Source: an uncultured Clostridia bacterium | GTDB taxonomy: Bacteria > Bacillota > Clostridia > TANB77 > CAG-508 | Length of the DNA stretch: 48,174 nucleotides | NCBI GenBank assembly: GCA_934132805.1 | Contig: CAKPAB010000005.1 | Span: forward strand, 1 to 48,174 | Direction of reading: 5' to 3' | In this document: in pieces, positions 25,179 through 35,265 of the stretch | How the letters are laid out: every line of letters starts with the position of its first letter | Numbering within the stretch: position 1 is the first letter of the stretch | Notes under the pieces: model-generated | What the model was told of the DNA's origin: nothing | Seen by the model: the letters and a program-made list of their open reading frames with translations, nothing else | Database searches by the model: none | Made by a program: the position numbers and the translations under genes

Positions 25179-25553
25179 TTATTTAATAATAGCAACCACA
25201 TTGGCTGTTGCATATAACTTACAATGTGAAATGCTTAAATCTATACTTTCAATATTTTGAGTATCCATATTATGTAGATTTAAGAATGGCCTGCCTTGCT
25301 CATTGTTAACAACTTCAAAGTCTTGCCAACAGACAGAATATTTGTCTTCAAAAATTTTAGAAACTGCTTTAAAAGCAGCTTCTTTTGCAGCAAATCTTGC
25401 AGCATAATGTTGATATTTTTGGGCTTTTTTTGATTCGCAATATTCTATTTCTTTTTCTGTATAGATTTTTTGCAAAAATCTATCTCCCATATTTTCTATA
25501 CTTTCTCTAACTCGATTGATTTCAATGATATCAACACCACATGCAATCTTCAT
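25179..25553 (-). CDS. acpS: Holo-[acyl-carrier-protein] synthase
   Basis: The 124-residue enzyme transfers 4'-phosphopantetheine from CoA to acyl carrier protein. The two magnesium-binding signatures are present: ACGVDIIEI with D8, and ARFAAKEAAFKA with E58. The length is normal. AAGGAG precedes the ATG. It lies 29 nt downstream of an unknown membrane-anchored gene and 27 nt upstream of tatD. Confidence 0.94.
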   Translation of the reverse strand: MKIACGVDIIEINRVRESIENMGDRFLQKIYTEKEIEYCESKKAQKYQHYAARFAAKEAAFKAVSKIFEDKYSVCWQDFEVVNNEQGRPFLNLHNMDTQNIESIDLSISHCKLYATANVVAIIK

Positions 25554-25582
25554 TCTGATTCTCCTTTTTACTTTTATTAATT

Positions 25583-26812
25583 CTAAGTATTTCTCAAAAC
25601 AGCCATATAATTTAAAACATTAAAAACTAAAGAAATTACTAAAACAATTGCAACAACAATCATTATCTTAGAGTTTTTTTCTATATTAGACTCCTTATAT
25701 AAAACATCATATTTTGTCTTTATCTCTCCAAACAATCTATCCAACTCAAAAATTTTTACCAACATAAGATTTATCTTAGAGCCGACCTCATCCTCTGTAA
25801 CATCTAATATCCATACATTTTTAGTAAATTCAATAAACTTCTTTCTTGCCTTTTTAATATTAGACATTTTTTTAAATTCAACTTCCAACTTTTTCAAATA
25901 AATCTTTTTATACAAATTCAAAATATAAGTATAAAAATACTCGTTCTCAAATTTATCTGGTAAATCTGTAAAATTATTTATATCACTACTTGATGTAAAA
26001 AGCACTACTCCTTGTTTTGTAAAGCCAAACTTTGCATACTTCCACTCTGAAAACTGAACTGCTGTATTCTTATCCAAATCTGCAGAATTATCAGCAGGCA
26101 AAAAATTAGCATATTTATTAAAATCATATTCAATATCCTCAAAATTTTTATTTGAGTTCCATGCCTGTCTGTCTATACATACATATGAATAAGTTAAAAA
26201 TTTTTGAGTATCAATATCAAGTTTCATTGACTCCAAATCTGAGCCTGTAATGTTTTTTATAAATTCTGTTAATTTGTTAACATCATCAAAAGTACTTGTC
26301 TGCAAATATATCTTGTCATAATTGTTCAACCTTTTTTCTTGATTTATTTCTCTAAATTTGTAATTAAAATTCAATACATCTGCAAAACTACTGCTATCTT
26401 CTATATTTGTTTTCATTGTAAAAAAACATATTCCTGTATTAAAACAAATAATTTCGATTTTTCTAACTTTAAAAAATATTCCTTTTTCTTGGGCTTTACC
26501 TTGAATATCTTCTTCTAGTTTATATTCAAATATAGTACATGGATATTTGCTTAATATTGCTGCTTTTGTGTCTTCTGGTAAATCTTCAAGCTTTTCCAAT
26601 TTTGAGCCTGTATGCGAAAAACTTGAAAATAGATATTCTCTAGTTTTTGGCAAAAAGTAATTATATAAATCTATATCTTTGTTTTTTTGAAAAACTTTTA
26701 ATACAAATCTATTGTCTTTTATCAAACTTAATAAATATTTTTGATATTTGTTTTCCGCTACTACAAATGGATGTACAAAATATGTGTATTGATAGTTCGT
26801 CTTTAGTTCCAT
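25583..26812 (-). CDS. Tail-anchored membrane protein of unknown function, 409 residues
   Basis: I do not recognise this family. The protein is mostly soluble and rich in Lys, Asp and aromatic residues. It starts with MELKTNYQYTYFVHPFVV. A long helical stretch (about 305-375) contains WILDVTEDEVGSKIN and a likely coiled coil. It ends in a single hydrophobic helix (about 382-403) with only a few residues after it, so the N-terminal bulk should be cytoplasmic. The overall shape (mixed domain, long helix, terminal membrane helix) resembles CorA-like proteins, but it has only one helix and no GMN motif. It sits in a row with a WG-repeat protein, acpS and tatD. Confidence 0.75.
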   Translation of the reverse strand: MELKTNYQYTYFVHPFVVAENKYQKYLLSLIKDNRFVLKVFQKNKDIDLYNYFLPKTREYLFSSFSHTGSKLEKLEDLPEDTKAAILSKYPCTIFEYKLEEDIQGKAQEKGIFFKVRKIEIICFNTGICFFTMKTNIEDSSSFADVLNFNYKFREINQEKRLNNYDKIYLQTSTFDDVNKLTEFIKNITGSDLESMKLDIDTQKFLTYSYVCIDRQAWNSNKNFEDIEYDFNKYANFLPADNSADLDKNTAVQFSEWKYAKFGFTKQGVVLFTSSSDINNFTDLPDKFENEYFYTYILNLYKKIYLKKLEVEFKKMSNIKKARKKFIEFTKNVWILDVTEDEVGSKINLMLVKIFELDRLFGEIKTKYDVLYKESNIEKNSKIMIVVAIVLVISLVFNVLNYMAVLRNT

Positions 26813-26878
26813 TTTTTATCTCGTTCCTTCCTTAAATCAGGCTGATTTTTAAGCCTTTTTTATCATTTTTTCGTTTGT

Positions 26879-28306
26879 TTATAATTGATTATAATAATTC
26901 ATATTTATATCTTTTCCAAAATGCCATCTTCCTATAAAGTCTACTAATAAATAATCATCTAAGTCATATGTTGGCTCTTGTACAGTGTTTCCACTAGCAT
27001 CTATGCTTCCCCATTTTCCATCTTTTTTAACTGCTGAAAAACCATAATCATTTTGTTCCATAGCGTCATCATAAATATAATCTACAATAACTTTGCCATT
27101 TTTATCTACATAACCATATTTTCCATCTTTTTTACTTAAAAATAAAGTTCTAGATGTAAATATGTCTGATTCCTGTTTTTCTTCAAATTTAAAATTATAG
27201 TATTTTATTTCATCATTAATTCTTAGTTTTAAATATCCTCTAGTATCATCTAGTTCTAAGAACATTCCTGTTTCTTTAACTTCAAAATCACTATTTAATA
27301 TATCAGCATTATAATCAGCTTTTTCTGCTACATATATTCCTGCTTTTTCATTATATGATATTGATGTGTATTCAAATGGTAATTTTTCTTCTTTGTCTAT
27401 ATTTATAACCCCATATTTTTCATCTTTACTTGCAATAAATATTCCTGCTTTTGTTTCTTTTAAATAATCATATTGTGCATCTATTAAGATTTCTCCTGAT
27501 ACATTCATTATTCCATATTTATTTGATTTTTCAAATATAACTGCATTTTCTTGGTTTGCTAATATTTGCTTAATTGAATCAAAACCTGTTGTTAAAATGT
27601 CTTCTCCTGATTTATTTACTAATTTTTGTTTTCCTACTACTGTTACAACGAACATATCGTTTCCATATATTTTTTCTACTGAATCATATTTGGCTTCTAA
27701 TATTTGTGCATTTGAGTAATCTATAATTCCATATTTTCCATTTTCATTTTTTACGATAAGACCTGATTTATCATCTTTGCCTAACACGTCTATGTCAGCA
27801 TATTGTGGTTGTATAATTTCTTTTCCTGTTAAGTCTATTAAACCGTATTTTCCGTCTTTTTCTATTTTTAAAAGATTTTTTTCATAATCTATGTTTCCGC
27901 TTTCGTCTTGTTTTTGTATGGCTTCTACTTTATCGTATTGTGTGAATATTTCTTCATTTTTGTCGTTTAATACTTTTGTTTTGTATTCTCCTGTTTCATA
28001 GTTCACGTCGTATGTACATATAAATACTCCTGTTTTTGAGTTTGGTACTATTATCATTTCTTTGTATGATGGGTCTATTACATTGTTTCCGCTTGAGTCT
28101 ATTACTCCCCATTTGTTGTCTTTATATGATGCAAAGTAATTTTTTGTGGTTATTTTTCCTGCTGTTGTGTCTTTGCTTAATAAGCCTTTTATTATGAATA
28201 TAAACATTATTATTACTATTATTGCAATTATTACTGCAAATACTTTTTTCATGTTTAATTTTGGCTCTGTGTCGTATCTTCTTCCTCTATTTCTGCCTCT
28301 ACTCAT
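26879..28306 (-). CDS. WG-repeat protein with N-terminal membrane anchor
   Basis: The 475-residue protein has a basic N-terminus, one transmembrane helix (about 20-43), then many WG-type repeats of about 30-50 residues with cores such as KYGLIDLTGKEIIQPQYADI, KYGIMNVSGEILIDAQYDYL and KWGSIDASGNTVQEPTYDL. Such repeats build beta-rich domains outside the membrane. Their ligand is usually unknown. The gene lies 99 nt downstream of spoIIE and 66 nt upstream of the tail-anchored unknown, all on one strand. Confidence 0.85.
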   Translation of the reverse strand: MSRGRNRGRRYDTEPKLNMKKVFAVIIAIIVIIMFIFIIKGLLSKDTTAGKITTKNYFASYKDNKWGVIDSSGNNVIDPSYKEMIIVPNSKTGVFICTYDVNYETGEYKTKVLNDKNEEIFTQYDKVEAIQKQDESGNIDYEKNLLKIEKDGKYGLIDLTGKEIIQPQYADIDVLGKDDKSGLIVKNENGKYGIIDYSNAQILEAKYDSVEKIYGNDMFVVTVVGKQKLVNKSGEDILTTGFDSIKQILANQENAVIFEKSNKYGIMNVSGEILIDAQYDYLKETKAGIFIASKDEKYGVINIDKEEKLPFEYTSISYNEKAGIYVAEKADYNADILNSDFEVKETGMFLELDDTRGYLKLRINDEIKYYNFKFEEKQESDIFTSRTLFLSKKDGKYGYVDKNGKVIVDYIYDDAMEQNDYGFSAVKKDGKWGSIDASGNTVQEPTYDLDDYLLVDFIGRWHFGKDINMNYYNQL

Positions 28307-28404
28307 TTTTTATTTCATTCCCTTCTTAATATACAAATTTGTTTTATTCCTTATATATATCATAAAATTAGTATATTTTCAAGTTTATTGTTGTAATTCA
28401 CAGT

Positions 28405-30834
28405 CTATTCTTTATTTAAAAATTTGCAAACAAGCACACTCATATCATCTTTTGCAACTCCATACCCATTATCAACAGCCTCATTCAAAACCAAATCTGC
28501 AATTTTTTTAGTATTATTAGTCTCAATATCTTCAAGTAAATACTTAACCCATAGCTCCTTATTTTTATACTCAACATTAGAGTCCAAAACCCCATCTGTG
28601 CACATAAGCATAATTTCTCCAGAAGAAATATCTCTATCAAAAGACTGCAACCCTGCATGATTTATAATTCCAACAGGAAGTGAATTAGCTTTTATAACTT
28701 GAACTGAGTTTCTTGATTTAACATAAGTTGGACACGCTCCATTTTTTATAAATTCAATATTCCCCTTATACAAATCAATAATTGCAATATCTAGAGTTGC
28801 AAAAATTTCTTCATTTTGGTTTATCAAACTAGAATTTATCAACTCAAGCGATGTTTTTCTATCAAAGCCTGATAATAATAAATTTTCTAGCATTTTTAAT
28901 GCCTTATTACTGCTTTGTTTTGCATCTTCTCCTGAGCCCATTCCATCACTTAAAGCTACAAGATACTTCCCATCTTTTAGTTTTATACTTAAATAACTAT
29001 CTCCAGAAATTTGGCTACCATTTTTAGTAACTTCTGCATTTCCAATAGCCATAATAAATTTATCATCAGATAAAAAGTTAAGTCTTGTACCAATACTTGC
29101 CTCTTGATTAAATACAATTTGTTCTTTTAAAGTTTCTGTAAGTATTTTTTCTATGTAATCAATATCTGTAATATTTGATTTTTCCATATAAATTTCTACT
29201 AAGTATCTATCTTCTTTTTGTATTGAAATTTCTTGTATGTCAATTTCTTTTTGCCTTAACAATTCAATAATTTGCTTTTTCTGGCTTGTAAATTGTTCTT
29301 CGTTTTTTATATTTTTTTCTATATTTTCAGCTATGTTAGATATTGCTTTTGATACTCCTTGTAATTGAGTTTCTATATTCTTTTTATTTTCCTCAAATCT
29401 TTTTTGCCATACAAAACTTGATTTGCTAATTTTGTAAGACATATTTATAACTCTAACCATTTGCTCTATATTTTTATCTAAGTAACTGCTTATCTGCTTG
29501 TCCTCAGAGTCTACTATATAGCTGTTGCATTTTGCAAAAATTTCTAGTAAACATTCTCTTGTCATTTGTTGTTTGTCCACTAGAGCCTTGAATATTTCAT
29601 CTACTATAGGTCCTTCTACATTAGATATGTCTTCATATAACATATTATTTTCATATCCATTTAAGTTATCTAACAATTCTGATATGAATATTTCTTTATT
29701 TGATTGAATTGGAACTTGTTCTACTTGTGTTTCTTGTGTCTTATATGTTTTTGCCATTTCTTGAATTGTGTCTGATACATTATTTAATCTTTCAGCAGTT
29801 TCCTTGCTTTTGTTTAATGCTCTATCTGGAAATACTGGTAAAAATTTAGAATTTCCCATAAATTCTTTTATATTTATTTGAACAGATTTTGGAACTGCTA
29901 ATAGACCTATTGATGCAATTAATATTTCTTTAAAGTGTATTAGTTCAACAGTATATCCATTAGAGACATATGCTAAGACAACATTTCCTAGACAGAATCC
30001 TACTATTACCCCTAGCTTGCCAAATTTATTTAGTATTCCTGCAATCATACCTGATATTGCATATGCTGCTACCATAACTGGCTCTGATGATGTTATAACA
30101 CCAAGTGTAACTCCTATTGTAACTCCTGCTGTTGTTCCGACTAGTACTCCATTTTTCCATCCTAATATTAGTACAATTAATATACTTAAAATATTTCTTA
30201 TAGAAAACCCTAAGATATTTGCGTTTCCAAATGTACTTACTGCTATTGCAAGCATTAAACTTGCTCCTAAGATTTCTTCAATTGAAAATGCTTTTTTATC
30301 TCCAAAGTCTCTAAATACTATTACGGAGTTTACAAATATTTTATAGAATACTACTGCTATTACTGCAAAGCATATTACTGATAATATGTCATATAGTGTA
30401 AAGCCTGTGATTCCTATTTTGGCTAGTTGAATTATTATTGTTGCTATAAATATATTTTTTGATAGATTTACTTTTTCGTTTACGTCTTCTTCATTATATT
30501 TTGGCCTTATTAAATACATTGTTACTATTAACACTAGTGCTGTTAATATAAATGTTAAAGCTCCACTTATTCCAAATTTTATTGCATTTCCTATTATGGC
30601 TAATACAACTATCCCTAGCAATGGAACAGAATTTGAAATACATGCTCCTAATATACTTATACTAAATGGCGAAATTTCTCCTGTTAGTCCTACCATTGAG
30701 AGCATTAGTGTTATTGAATATATTGGTATATTTTTTATTGAAAAAACGTTTGAAAATATTTCTATTTTCTTTTTTGTTTTTCTTTCTTCGTAATTTTGAT
30801 TGTTTATTGTGCTTTCATTTATATTTTGAAACAT
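28405..30834 (-). CDS. spoIIE: Stage II sporulation protein E (membrane PP2C phosphatase)
   Basis: The 809-residue protein has a block of about ten hydrophobic helices (about 30-310), a long helical regulatory region, and a C-terminal PP2C-type serine phosphatase domain with SDGMGSGEDAKQSS (from 629), CTDGVLDSN and AKDDMSVLV. SpoIIE dephosphorylates the anti-anti-sigma factor SpoIIAA to activate sigma-F in the forespore. Length and topology match the family. The start at ATG 30834 (AGAGGTGG, 5 nt) is preferred to a GTG inside that site. It implies an endospore-forming lineage, although SpoIIE-like paralogues exist. Confidence 0.88.
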   Translation of the reverse strand: MFQNINESTINNQNYEERKTKKKIEIFSNVFSIKNIPIYSITLMLSMVGLTGEISPFSISILGACISNSVPLLGIVVLAIIGNAIKFGISGALTFILTALVLIVTMYLIRPKYNEEDVNEKVNLSKNIFIATIIIQLAKIGITGFTLYDILSVICFAVIAVVFYKIFVNSVIVFRDFGDKKAFSIEEILGASLMLAIAVSTFGNANILGFSIRNILSILIVLILGWKNGVLVGTTAGVTIGVTLGVITSSEPVMVAAYAISGMIAGILNKFGKLGVIVGFCLGNVVLAYVSNGYTVELIHFKEILIASIGLLAVPKSVQINIKEFMGNSKFLPVFPDRALNKSKETAERLNNVSDTIQEMAKTYKTQETQVEQVPIQSNKEIFISELLDNLNGYENNMLYEDISNVEGPIVDEIFKALVDKQQMTRECLLEIFAKCNSYIVDSEDKQISSYLDKNIEQMVRVINMSYKISKSSFVWQKRFEENKKNIETQLQGVSKAISNIAENIEKNIKNEEQFTSQKKQIIELLRQKEIDIQEISIQKEDRYLVEIYMEKSNITDIDYIEKILTETLKEQIVFNQEASIGTRLNFLSDDKFIMAIGNAEVTKNGSQISGDSYLSIKLKDGKYLVALSDGMGSGEDAKQSSNKALKMLENLLLSGFDRKTSLELINSSLINQNEEIFATLDIAIIDLYKGNIEFIKNGACPTYVKSRNSVQVIKANSLPVGIINHAGLQSFDRDISSGEIMLMCTDGVLDSNVEYKNKELWVKYLLEDIETNNTKKIADLVLNEAVDNGYGVAKDDMSVLVCKFLNKE

Positions 30835-31076
30835 CCTTACCACCTCTTAAACTTTTATAGCATCATTTTACTACTTGTCCTTAGTATTTTTTGTCTTTTT
30901 TAGATAGTGATTTTAAAAAAGTTTTTTACATTTTGTGATATATAATTTATTTTTTCTTTATTATTTATCTGTTTATGCTTTCTATTCTATTATAATTTGC
31001 TGAATTTTGCAATATTTTTTCGATTTTAGTCCTAAAAAATTGTTACTTGATTGAAGTGAAAGATAGAAAATCTTAA

Positions 31077-31113
31077 ATAAAAAAAAGGATTGGAGTTTTT
31101 CTCTCCATATCCT
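31077..31113 (-). terminator. Terminator of the surface-protein operon
   Basis: AGGATATGGAG and CTCCAATCCT form a stem on the minus strand with a short A-rich loop. An uninterrupted U-run follows. Confidence 0.85.
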
Positions 31114-31128
31114 ATTTTTTATTTTATA

Positions 31129-34100
31129 CTATTTTTTGTCTACAACATATTTTTTTATAACAAATACTCCTGCTCCTACTATAGCAATTGCGACAATTCC
31201 TATTATTGTAGGTAATACATAGTTTTTGTTTTCACCAGTACTTGGTATAATTACAACTTCTGGAGCATCTGCTGTATCAAAGTAGAAGTTTTCATTATTC
31301 CATGTTACTTCTACAGGTGTACCTGTATAAGTTCCATCTTTTTTAGTTACATCTACAATTTCAGCTTTATTATCAAAAGTATTGTCATCTCCACTTGTTA
31401 ATAATTTAGAAGTATTTAATGTTACAGAATTTGATTCTCCTGGCGTTAATTCTTTTTGAAGTTTAGTTGTATAATATACTATAGTTGAATTCAAATAATC
31501 TGTATTATTCTTTTCACTTCCATTAACATCTTTAATAAATGTTGCATCTTTTTTCTCCCAAGTATCATCAGGTGTAAATACTAGTCTTCCGTCTAAGTAA
31601 TCTACAGCTCCTGTTACAGAAGATTTAACAAGTTGTGCATTTTTTTCTATAATTCCATAATGATAATATTTTTCTGAGTCGTAATCTTTTTCACTTGTGT
31701 TTGTAACCTTAATTTCATATGTTGTTTCAACTGTTGCACCTTCTATTAATTCTGAATCTAGCTCAGCTCTTAATATACCATTAACATTTATTTGATTTAC
31801 AGTAGTTGGTGGCATGTAAGTTAAATTATTATGAGAGCCTTTCAATTTACCGTCCTCTGTAACTTCAGCATCAATCAATACTTGACCATTTGCTAATGTT
31901 ATTTTGAATGCTGATACTCTCTTAGAAATATCCATTTTTTGTTTTGGTCTTTCTGCTATTCCGAAGTCTATATTTCTAACTATAAATTCTACTTTGTCAT
32001 CATTTCCATCTGTAATTGTTGTATCATATTCTACACTAAATGCCATAGCTGGTGTTGTTGAGTCCATTTTTGTTGTTTTTATTATGTCTGATGAACTTTC
32101 ATATGCTTTGTTTATTTCATCATCAATATTGTTTCTTGTTATTTGTCTCATTTCTGCATCTATTTGTTTTCTTGTGTTTTCACTATCTAGAGCATCTGTT
32201 TTTCTTGCATTAGGGTCCTTTTTATACCATTCTTTGTCATTTTGGTCTCTTGTTGAATCATATATTGTTCCTTTATAGTATTGTACTTTGTATGTTTTGT
32301 CTCCCCAAATATATGTTATTTCATAATTTCCTGGTATATAGTCTGTAAATGTAAAGTTACCATTTTCGTCTGTTGTTGTTTCCATAGAAACTCTTTCACC
32401 GTCATAGCTACTATCATATTTTCCAATTTCTTTTAACTCTACTTTTACTCCTGCTACTGTAGTTTCTCCACTATCATATATACCGTTTCCAAATCTTTCA
32501 TTGTTGTCATTTACAGTTGATGCATCAACAAATACTGTTCCTTCTATTGCTCTTGAATTTTTCAATTCTAATTTTAATGATCTTGCTGAGTCTGTATCGT
32601 CTTCGTATGTATCAATTTGTCCTGGTTTTGCATTTCCTGGTACAGAGTCTACATCTACTACTGCTACTGGTGTTTGTTGGTTGTTGTCTTTATATGTTAC
32701 ATATGAATTTATTTCTGCTACATTATTTAGTAACTCTCCATTGTTTACTATTTTTAATACTGCTTCTCTATTCATTTGGAATTGAACATATATGTATTTT
32801 GTTTCTCCTGCACCTAATAGTGTGTTAACATCTATTGTGTATTTTGAATACTCATCATTATATGTTGTTTTGCTTCCATAGTTTAAGTTGCTTGATATAG
32901 TGTCATTCTCGTCTATAGCTGTTCCTGCTGCAATCATTTCATAATCGTTGTCACTATAGTTTACAATATTATTTATTTTTCCTAAATATGTTGATTCATT
33001 TTTTAGTGCTATTTTATAAGTTAAATATACTTTTAGTTCATTGTCTTTATGGTTTGCTGCTTCATATTCAGCATCTGATTTGTATATAGCTCTATTGTAT
33101 GTTCCTCTATTATTTTGGAATTTTACTCCAACATTCCAAGAAGAATCTTCGTTTACGTCATTTCCGCTGTTGTCATATCTAACACTTCCATATCTATAAA
33201 TGTGTGAGAATCCATTTACACTTATTCTAACATTATATAAATCTTGTGTTAATGCATAGTCTGCTTGTTGTTTTTCATATAAACCTAAGTTTACATTTCT
33301 AATTTCTTCTGCTGTTGGTGTGAAACCACTATATAAGTTATAACCTGCTTCGTTTGTTCTTGCATATACATTACATCCTGAGCAGTCTTTTATTGAACTT
33401 ACATGGTCTGTTGTGTTGTTGTAATTTACTGTAACATTATTGATATTTAATGTTTGTGTTCCATTTCCATCAACACTTGAAAATTTGCTGTCTAATACAT
33501 TTCTTGTTGCTGTATCTATTGCTTTTGAGCCATTTGATTGTGTTAGTTTTGCTGCTACTGATTGGTACTTAATTCCACAGTATTCAAATTCTACATAGTA
33601 TTCTCCATTTTGTAATTTATCTAGGTCTACATCAACAAATTGATATTCTCCTCCATTTATTTCTGAATATAAACCTAATTCTGCAGTTGATGTCTTTTTA
33701 ATTTCATTTCCGTTTTTGTCTCTTAAATATACTGTTATTCCATTAAATCCGTTTCCATTGTTGTCTTCACTTTGTTTATATTCATCGTCTCTTGTAGTTG
33801 TTTTTCCATTGTGTGTGTCTATCCAAACATATCCTGATAGTTTTACTTTGTATTGGTGGTTTGTAAATTTCTTTGTGCTATCTCCTACTGTATATTCTTT
33901 TCCAACATTTCCGTCATATCCATAATTTTTGTTAGTAGTTTCTACTGCTATTATAGATCCATTTCTTGTTTCACCTGTTATTTCTAAATGTATTTCTCCT
34001 TTTTCATCCACAAAGAATTCTTTTGCACTGTCTATGTCTGTAGCACTCCATCTTAGGTCTGATCCTAAATATCTTATTTCCCAATTACCATTTCTATATA

Positions 34101-35247
34101 CTTTTGTTTTGAATTTAAAGCCTATTTCTTGTAATGGTTTTGTTTCGTCTCTATCATCAACTTTGTAAAGGTCAATTTTATCTGTTAATGATAAATTGTA
34201 ATCTTCTGAGCCTTCTCCTGTCACAGGTGTAGTTCTACTACCTACATCTGCATACATTAGTCTTTGATGACTTCCAGATTCTAGAAACCACATTTTTGCT
34301 GTATATATTGTTTCTCCACCTGTTGCTGATTTTGTTTTTATTTTTAGGCTTTTAAATGTTTTTACATTTGCACTTTGTTTTATATCTACATAAAATGTTT
34401 CTCCTGTTTTTATGTTTGATTTATTAACTACATTTGCTGTATTACCAGCATACTTAACAAATCTAATATTTGAACTTGCAATAGTTCCACTATCTCCTGT
34501 TGCAATTATATCTTCTATTGTACCTTCAAAGTTCCAACTAAATGGTCCAATTCTATCATATCCATCTACACTTACAATAGTCAAATTGCTTTTATTAGTA
34601 GTTCCATTTACGCTAAGAGTACCTGGTGTTTTTCCTAAATTGTCCACATAAGAGTTAACTTCTTTCATCAATTCTGCTATTTGTTCTTCTATGCTGTCAC
34701 TCCATTTTGTTTTATGTTCCTTCGCATTTTCTCCATTAGTATATTTGTTTCCTTCTGCATAATATTTGCTTAAGCCTATATCATTTACCCAACCATTAAA
34801 TTGTCTCCATAATGCTCTTTGTGCAATAGTAACACGTCCGTCTAATCCTTCACCTTTTTCATTGTATCCTTCTCTTTTATTTAATATGTATGCTATTTTT
34901 GCAGAAGCATCATTTGTATATTTTGATGTATTTCCACTGTCAACTACTGTTGTCTGTTTTCCATCTATTTCGACATATGTCTTAACAGAATATTTTATAG
35001 GATTAAGTTTTTCATTTGGCATCATAAACTCTGACCAACGTTGTATACAGTATAAATCTGTACCTTTATAAAGGTCATCATATTTTAATTCAAATGTTTT
35101 TCCTATACTATTTTGATTAGTTCCTCTTAAATCTGAAACATTTGAAAAGCCATCTTTATTACTTGCATTAACAACTATTGTTGTTATTCCTAAAATCATA
35201 CCTATTGCAATTATTACAAATAATAATTTTCTAATTTGTGTTTTCAT
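31129..35247 (-). CDS. Thioester-domain surface adhesin with IPSTG sorting signal
   Basis: The 1372-residue secreted protein has a signal peptide (about 7-28). An N-terminal thioester domain follows, with Cys67 in DLYCIQRW and Gln143 in TIAQRALW, the pair expected to form the internal thioester of Gram-positive adhesins. Beyond lie SdrD-B-like Ig-fold modules (SGYVWIDTHNGKT, EGTVFVDASTV, PGNYEITY) and long beta-rich repeats. The C-terminus has IPSTG (1334-1338), a hydrophobic helix and a KKYVVDKK tail, a sortase-type anchor. Such proteins bind host surfaces covalently. It starts 18 nt after the stop of the 1626-residue gene with GGAGGG, so the two form an operon. No sortase gene is in the window. 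Confidence 0.85.
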   Translation of the reverse strand: MKTQIRKLLFVIIAIGMILGITTIVVNASNKDGFSNVSDLRGTNQNSIGKTFELKYDDLYKGTDLYCIQRWSEFMMPNEKLNPIKYSVKTYVEIDGKQTTVVDSGNTSKYTNDASAKIAYILNKREGYNEKGEGLDGRVTIAQRALWRQFNGWVNDIGLSKYYAEGNKYTNGENAKEHKTKWSDSIEEQIAELMKEVNSYVDNLGKTPGTLSVNGTTNKSNLTIVSVDGYDRIGPFSWNFEGTIEDIIATGDSGTIASSNIRFVKYAGNTANVVNKSNIKTGETFYVDIKQSANVKTFKSLKIKTKSATGGETIYTAKMWFLESGSHQRLMYADVGSRTTPVTGEGSEDYNLSLTDKIDLYKVDDRDETKPLQEIGFKFKTKVYRNGNWEIRYLGSDLRWSATDIDSAKEFFVDEKGEIHLEITGETRNGSIIAVETTNKNYGYDGNVGKEYTVGDSTKKFTNHQYKVKLSGYVWIDTHNGKTTTRDDEYKQSEDNNGNGFNGITVYLRDKNGNEIKKTSTAELGLYSEINGGEYQFVDVDLDKLQNGEYYVEFEYCGIKYQSVAAKLTQSNGSKAIDTATRNVLDSKFSSVDGNGTQTLNINNVTVNYNNTTDHVSSIKDCSGCNVYARTNEAGYNLYSGFTPTAEEIRNVNLGLYEKQQADYALTQDLYNVRISVNGFSHIYRYGSVRYDNSGNDVNEDSSWNVGVKFQNNRGTYNRAIYKSDAEYEAANHKDNELKVYLTYKIALKNESTYLGKINNIVNYSDNDYEMIAAGTAIDENDTISSNLNYGSKTTYNDEYSKYTIDVNTLLGAGETKYIYVQFQMNREAVLKIVNNGELLNNVAEINSYVTYKDNNQQTPVAVVDVDSVPGNAKPGQIDTYEDDTDSARSLKLELKNSRAIEGTVFVDASTVNDNNERFGNGIYDSGETTVAGVKVELKEIGKYDSSYDGERVSMETTTDENGNFTFTDYIPGNYEITYIWGDKTYKVQYYKGTIYDSTRDQNDKEWYKKDPNARKTDALDSENTRKQIDAEMRQITRNNIDDEINKAYESSSDIIKTTKMDSTTPAMAFSVEYDTTITDGNDDKVEFIVRNIDFGIAERPKQKMDISKRVSAFKITLANGQVLIDAEVTEDGKLKGSHNNLTYMPPTTVNQINVNGILRAELDSELIEGATVETTYEIKVTNTSEKDYDSEKYYHYGIIEKNAQLVKSSVTGAVDYLDGRLVFTPDDTWEKKDATFIKDVNGSEKNNTDYLNSTIVYYTTKLQKELTPGESNSVTLNTSKLLTSGDDNTFDNKAEIVDVTKKDGTYTGTPVEVTWNNENFYFDTADAPEVVIIPSTGENKNYVLPTIIGIVAIAIVGAGVFVIKKYVVDKK

Positions 35248-35265
35248 TTTTTCTCTCCCTCCTTC

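Noticed and set aside
26825..26870. Hairpin AGGCT...AGCCT between the WG-repeat and tail-anchored genes as a terminator
   Set aside because: On the coding (minus) strand no U-run follows, and the two genes are otherwise closely spaced.
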